From: Richelia sp. CSU_2_1
Lineage (GTDB): Bacteria > Cyanobacteriota > Cyanobacteriia > Cyanobacteriales > Microcoleaceae
Direction of reading: 5' to 3'
Assembly (NCBI GenBank): GCA_012034575.1
Contig: JAAUPF010000018.1
Coordinates: 1-56,870, forward strand
Length of the DNA stretch: 56,870 nucleotides
The position numbers were made by a program, and so were the translations under genes. Shown here in pieces: positions 53,287 through 56,870 of this stretch. How positions within the stretch are numbered: position 1 is the stretch's first letter; each line of letters begins with the position of its first letter. The notes under the pieces are model-generated. The model was not told the origin of the DNA and searched no databases. It saw only the letters and a list, made by a program, of their open reading frames with translations.

Positions 53287-53916
53287 ATGATGCAAACTGC
53301 AACTAAAGCAACTAAATTAGTAACGGTTGAAGAATTTCTGGAATGGAAACCAGAAGACGGACGCTATGAATTGCATAACGGAGGGATTGTTGAGATGTCG
53401 CAGCCATTAGGAGGACATGAGGAAGTTATTGGTTTTTCAGCCAGAAAATTGACTGTAGAATTCGATCGATTAAACCTTCCGTATCTCATTCCCAAACAAG
53501 CCTTAATTAAAAATATCGAAAATGACTCAGCTTATTCTCCAGATATTCTAATATTAAATCGCCCCAATTTAACGCCAGAACCCCTGTGGGAAAAGTTCTC
53601 AACTGTGACACTAGGGGCATCAATTCCCCTCATTGTCGAAGTAGTTAGCACAAATTGGCAAAATGACTACTTGAGAAAAGTTGGCGAATACGAACTAATC
53701 GGGATTCCCGAATATTGGATTGTAGACTATCCCGGTTTGGGCGGACGCCGGTTTATTGGCAATCCGAAACAACCTACTATCTCTGTTTATCAGTTGGTTG
53801 ATGGGGAGTATCAAATTAGCCAGTTTCGGGGAGACGATCGCATCGAATCGGCAGCTTTTCCAGAGTTGAATTTGACGGCACAACAAATTTTTCAAGCGGG
53901 ATTGACAGCGGGTTAA
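53287..53916 (+). CDS. Uma2 family endonuclease (DUF820)
   Basis: 209 residues. VTVEEFLEWKPEDGRYELHNGGIVEM is the standard start, followed by YSPDILILNR and PLIVEVVSTNWQNDYLRKVGEYE, the PD-(D/E)xK core (Asp, Glu and Gln/Lys positions visible), then IPEYWIVDYPGLGG. It is preceded by CGAGGAG at 53272-53278, a good ribosome-binding site. Role unknown; typical cyanobacterial expansion family. Confidence 0.92.
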   Translation: MMQTATKATKLVTVEEFLEWKPEDGRYELHNGGIVEMSQPLGGHEEVIGFSARKLTVEFDRLNLPYLIPKQALIKNIENDSAYSPDILILNRPNLTPEPLWEKFSTVTLGASIPLIVEVVSTNWQNDYLRKVGEYELIGIPEYWIVDYPGLGGRRFIGNPKQPTISVYQLVDGEYQISQFRGDDRIESAAFPELNLTAQQIFQAGLTAG

Positions 53917-54082
53917 ATTGACATTAAACCGATTTAGAATTGAAGATTTTAAACTTGAGATTAAAGTTATAGATCGAATCTACAATCTCAACTCAAAAGT
54001 TGTTAGATTACCGATTTGAGATTAAACTTAATCAAATCTAAAATCTAAAATCTAAAATTTTCTAAAATTGCCAATTTTACTC

Positions 54083-56161
54083 TCACACTTCCAGGGGCAA
54101 ACTCGGCCCTGAGGGGGGCAAAATTTGGCGGCGAACTGTTACTTTGTGACTTTCCCGCTGAGTTTGCATTTCCACGGCGATCGCCTCAAATTCGACCTCC
54201 AAACAGCCGTAGGGCATTTCTAACTCGGCGTTTCCTTCTACACTTCCCACGCCGCTGGGGGCAAACTCGGTTATCCAGCGCGGGCCGTCGAGAATTAAGT
54301 AAGTTTGGCGATCGAACACCCAAATTTTTACGTAAATTCGAGGCATCAATTCCGGCAGCCTGACGGCAACTTTCACCCGCTGGCCTGCTTGAATTTCACC
54401 GCGCGGCAAGTTGAGCACGGGCATCGGTATTGCTTCATCTTCTGGCAAAACGTAAGGAGTCAGATCCCCCGTTTCTACTTCTGGCGATATCCCTCTCAAC
54501 TTCACTGTTTTTGGCGGCGGCGGTTCGTCGAAAATGACAAACTCTTTAGATTCTGGGGTTGCAGGTAAATCTGGGGCGATCGTTGGTTGGCTGGTTTCTG
54601 TTTGCTGTGCGGAAATATTGCTGTCGGATACCAAATTTCTTGCACCACCACCGACTGGTTTTTGGGTTGGCGGCAGGGCAGTTTCTTGCAGCCATTCGGG
54701 GGATTCGCGGGTGCTGGCGAGGGAACTCAGGCGCGACCAAAATCGATTTTCGACTTTCAAACTTTGAAATGCTTGTTGTGTTTCTGGTGGTGGAGTTGCC
54801 GGTTCGGGGCTGTTTTCTAATTTTAATTCTACGGGTAAGCTGGTCGCATTTCCCTCAGAATTTGGAGGTTCTGAAGGTGGAGTTTGCGCCTCCGATCGAG
54901 CCTCTTGCGGTTTAGTTTCTCCTGGCAATTGAATCGAACTTGCAGTAGTTTTTGCCTGCGGTTTTTGAGCCGCATTGGTGAGTGTTGATAGCAATTGCGC
55001 TCGGCTGCTTTCAGGCAGTTGCCGACCGAAGGCTGGCAATTCCAATCCATCGGCTGCCGGACGGGCATTTAGTTGCGGTGGTAAAATCTCCCTTGCCGGT
55101 TCTGGGGTGTTAGTGGGGGTAGCAACTTGTGAAGGCTTTTCTGTTAGTTTGAGGAAAGATAGATTGGGTTGTTGTTTGATTACGGGTTTTGGGGCTGTAG
55201 GGTAGATTTCGCGCTGTTTGTTTTGTTCGGTAAAATTGTCTTCTATTACCTCTAGCAGGCGCTCTAAACGAGCTGTAATTGTAAATAATTGAGTGGCTAG
55301 GGTGGTGCCTCCGCTGTTGAGAATTGCTTCTCCTAAAATCAGGCGACTTTTGCACTCGGCGGGAATGTAGGTGACGCAGGCAAAAACGCAGGGCGGAGTT
55401 TGTTCTGGCAGGGGTTGGTCGATTTGGGCGAGAATTTCGGAGGTTTGGGGATCGCGCAGGCAGACCTGCAGTTGTGCCCCACCAATGAGTTTTTTCAGTT
55501 CTTCGGCTTGGGCTGGGGGTATCGGGTTTGAGGCTTGACCCGGTTTTTTGGGAGTTTGGGGCAGGTCAATTTTGCCGGAAACGATTAAGGGGCGACCGAG
55601 CTGGACTACGAAGGTGTCTCGATCGAGCACGAGTTGCAGGTTAAATTGCGGCTTGGGCTGCGAGGTTTGGGGGCTGGGAAACGGGTAGATTTTAGTCGGC
55701 TGGGGTTCGGGTGCGGGTTCGGGGGCTGCTGCTGCGGTTTCTGAAGGTTCGCTTTCCGGTTCGGCTGGGGCTGCTTCTGAGTCAGCGGGTTCTAAGGGTG
55801 CGGGTGTTTCCTGTTCTGCGGGCAATACTTCCAACTGAACGCCGTACTGCCAAGTTTTTTCTGGTTTCGATTTGGGATCGGGCAAGCAGGAGAGTTCCCA
55901 CTGTCCCGGCTTGAGGCGGGTGTAGGGAATGATGACTACTAATCCTTCTTGATTGGTGCGGGCCGATCGACTTTGGACTTGGCGCAGGGGGGGGACTTGC
56001 TCTAAGGAGGTGTAAGTAACGCGAATTTCAATATCGGTGTTGGGGTGCTGGATGCGGGCAACCACGCGGTACTTGCCTTCTAAAATCTCCACGTCGGGGG
56101 TTTCTAGGGGCAACCAAGTGCGATCGCCTTCTTGTTGCAGCAAAAATTCTAATTTTTTCAT
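54083..56161 (-). CDS. Large proline-rich conserved cyanobacterial protein
   Basis: 692 residues starting MKKLEFLLQQEGDRTWLPLE. Three parts: an N-terminal beta-rich domain (about 1-115, ending WQYGVQLEVLP), a long low-complexity middle (about 120-540, rich in Pro, Glu, Gln, Thr) with a smaller ordered island (about 175-320, 'LVLDRDTFVVQLG' and 'LERLLEVIEDNF'), and a C-terminal beta domain (about 575-690) with MPVLNLPRGEIQAGQRVKV and YVKIWVFDRQTYLILDGPRWITEF. The two end domains are similar in style to each other, like Ig-type folds. No signal peptide or membrane segment. Function unknown. Upstream 56162-56462 has a small GGGCT/AGCCC hairpin and no gene. Confidence 0.75.
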   Translation of the reverse strand: MKKLEFLLQQEGDRTWLPLETPDVEILEGKYRVVARIQHPNTDIEIRVTYTSLEQVPPLRQVQSRSARTNQEGLVVIIPYTRLKPGQWELSCLPDPKSKPEKTWQYGVQLEVLPAEQETPAPLEPADSEAAPAEPESEPSETAAAAPEPAPEPQPTKIYPFPSPQTSQPKPQFNLQLVLDRDTFVVQLGRPLIVSGKIDLPQTPKKPGQASNPIPPAQAEELKKLIGGAQLQVCLRDPQTSEILAQIDQPLPEQTPPCVFACVTYIPAECKSRLILGEAILNSGGTTLATQLFTITARLERLLEVIEDNFTEQNKQREIYPTAPKPVIKQQPNLSFLKLTEKPSQVATPTNTPEPAREILPPQLNARPAADGLELPAFGRQLPESSRAQLLSTLTNAAQKPQAKTTASSIQLPGETKPQEARSEAQTPPSEPPNSEGNATSLPVELKLENSPEPATPPPETQQAFQSLKVENRFWSRLSSLASTRESPEWLQETALPPTQKPVGGGARNLVSDSNISAQQTETSQPTIAPDLPATPESKEFVIFDEPPPPKTVKLRGISPEVETGDLTPYVLPEDEAIPMPVLNLPRGEIQAGQRVKVAVRLPELMPRIYVKIWVFDRQTYLILDGPRWITEFAPSGVGSVEGNAELEMPYGCLEVEFEAIAVEMQTQRESHKVTVRRQILPPSGPSLPLEV

Positions 56162-56462
56162 ATTTTTTCCCTTAAGAGGCTCCTGCTCGATCGGTCACAG
56201 CCAAAATTTAGCTTAAATAGCGCGCTACGGCCAGATAATTATCGGGTGGAATTAACCGGATTCAAAATCGCGGGTTGGTGGCAAGCTGTTTTCAGGCAGC
56301 TACGGGCATTAAATTACTCTATCTTTTACCAAAAAATTGGGTGGAGCGAAGCGGAGGGCTAAAGCCCCGTCCCGATCGTCCGGCTTTGATTCGAGTGTAA
56401 AAATTTCTTGCCAGCCGCAAATTTATAGTTACTATTGCTTGTAAGCACGATCAAATTATCCG

Positions 56463-56870
56463 ATGATTGTACTAGAGTTCAAGTTAAAAGGCAAGCAGCA
56501 GCAGTATCGGGTCATTGACGAAATGATTCGCACAGCTCAGTTTGTCCGAAACAAAGCTCTCAGATACTGGATAGATAATCAAGGGGTTAAATTATCGGAC
56601 TTATACAAACAATGCGCCATCATGGCGAAAGAGTTTGAATGGGCGGGTAAACTTAACTCGATGGCGCGTCAAGCTTCGGCCGAACGTGCCATTTTTGCTA
56701 TTCAACGTTTCTTCGCTAATTGCAAAGCTAAAAAGCCGGGGAAAAAAGGATATCCGCAATTCAAAAAGCACACTCGTTCCGTGGAATACAAGACATCAGG
56801 CTGGGCACTTTCTGTTGACAAAAAGATGCCTCACATTCACGGTACGGTTTTGCTGCGGGAACCTTTTAGG
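56463..56870 (+). CDS. tnpB: TnpB-type IS200/IS605 protein, N-terminal part (runs off the right edge)
   Basis: Open for 136 codons to the window end from ATG 56463. MIVLEFKLKGKQQQYRVIDEMIRTAQFVRNKALRYWIDN is a TnpB N-terminus, and SMARQASAERAIFAIQRFF and KKPGKKGYPQFKKHTRSVEYK are characteristic motifs just ahead of the RuvC domain, which is outside the window. It is a different subgroup from the fragment at the left edge. The hairpin GGGCT/AGCCC at 56356-56367 may be part of the left end of the element. No tnpA visible. Confidence 0.9.
   Translation, partial: MIVLEFKLKGKQQQYRVIDEMIRTAQFVRNKALRYWIDNQGVKLSDLYKQCAIMAKEFEWAGKLNSMARQASAERAIFAIQRFFANCKAKKPGKKGYPQFKKHTRSVEYKTSGWALSVDKKMPHIHGTVLLREPFR

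Overview
The window looks like a chromosomal segment of a filamentous non-heterocystous cyanobacterium (Oscillatoriales, Microcoleus/Oscillatoria/Phormidium type; inference). The grounds are the very frequent GCGATCGC/CGATCG (HIP1) words, many intergenic arrays of 7-bp tandem repeats, the photosynthetic NDH-1 genes ndhF1 and ndhD1 beside an RbcR-type regulator, a plant-type Z-ISO homologue, OprB/SLH porin, pentapeptide-repeat, FG-GAP and zinc-ribbon Ser/Thr kinase proteins. No rRNA, tRNA or CRISPR array was recognised.

Layout. 0-9.8 kb: a TnpB fragment at the left edge, a small membrane-anchored protein, a pentapeptide-repeat protein, a large PAS sensor histidine kinase, a ferredoxin-like aldo/keto reductase, a DUF151 nuclease-family protein and riboflavin synthase. 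10-21 kb (mostly minus strand): a membrane Ser/Thr kinase translationally coupled to an anchored periplasmic-binding protein, homocysteine methyltransferase, GNAT, FG-GAP protein, duplicated DUF4242 protein, Uma2 nuclease, DUF2809 protein and a second zinc-ribbon kinase. 21.3-28.2 kb is a photosynthesis/redox block: rbcR (divergent), Z-ISO/NnrU, thioredoxin, ndhF1 and ndhD1, ending in a strong terminator. 28.2-39.3 kb is an accessory region: proline dehydrogenase, a rearranged toxin-antitoxin locus, MAPEG protein, a sulfide/persulfide-detoxification module (ArsR repressor, persulfide dioxygenase, rhodanese, TauE/SafE exporter), LysR, DUF4079, cupin and EamA genes, followed by a second, partly deleted copy of the toxin-tail/MAPEG segment, a frameshifted secreted protein, an antitoxin-like gene and a SMI1/KNR4 gene.

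39.5-53.2 kb carries a kinase fused to a formylglycine-generating-enzyme-like domain whose C-terminus resembles a diversity-generating-retroelement variable region, followed by three cruciform-forming 35-bp repeats; then cell-surface polysaccharide genes (MBOAT acyltransferase, a BY-kinase frameshifted in its P-loop, a Wza-like SLBB exporter), an OprB porin, and two glycosyltransferases. The right end has another Uma2 gene, a large proline-rich conserved protein and a second TnpB, cut by the window edge.

Most notable: (i) a likely DGR target protein; (ii) 214-bp direct repeats around a 7.4-kb island holding the sulfide operon; (iii) an in-frame PIN/RelE toxin chimera; (iv) two single-base frameshifts in homopolymers; (v) a possible two-gene receptor-kinase system; (vi) heptamer arrays that supply the stop codon or false N-termini of neighbouring genes.
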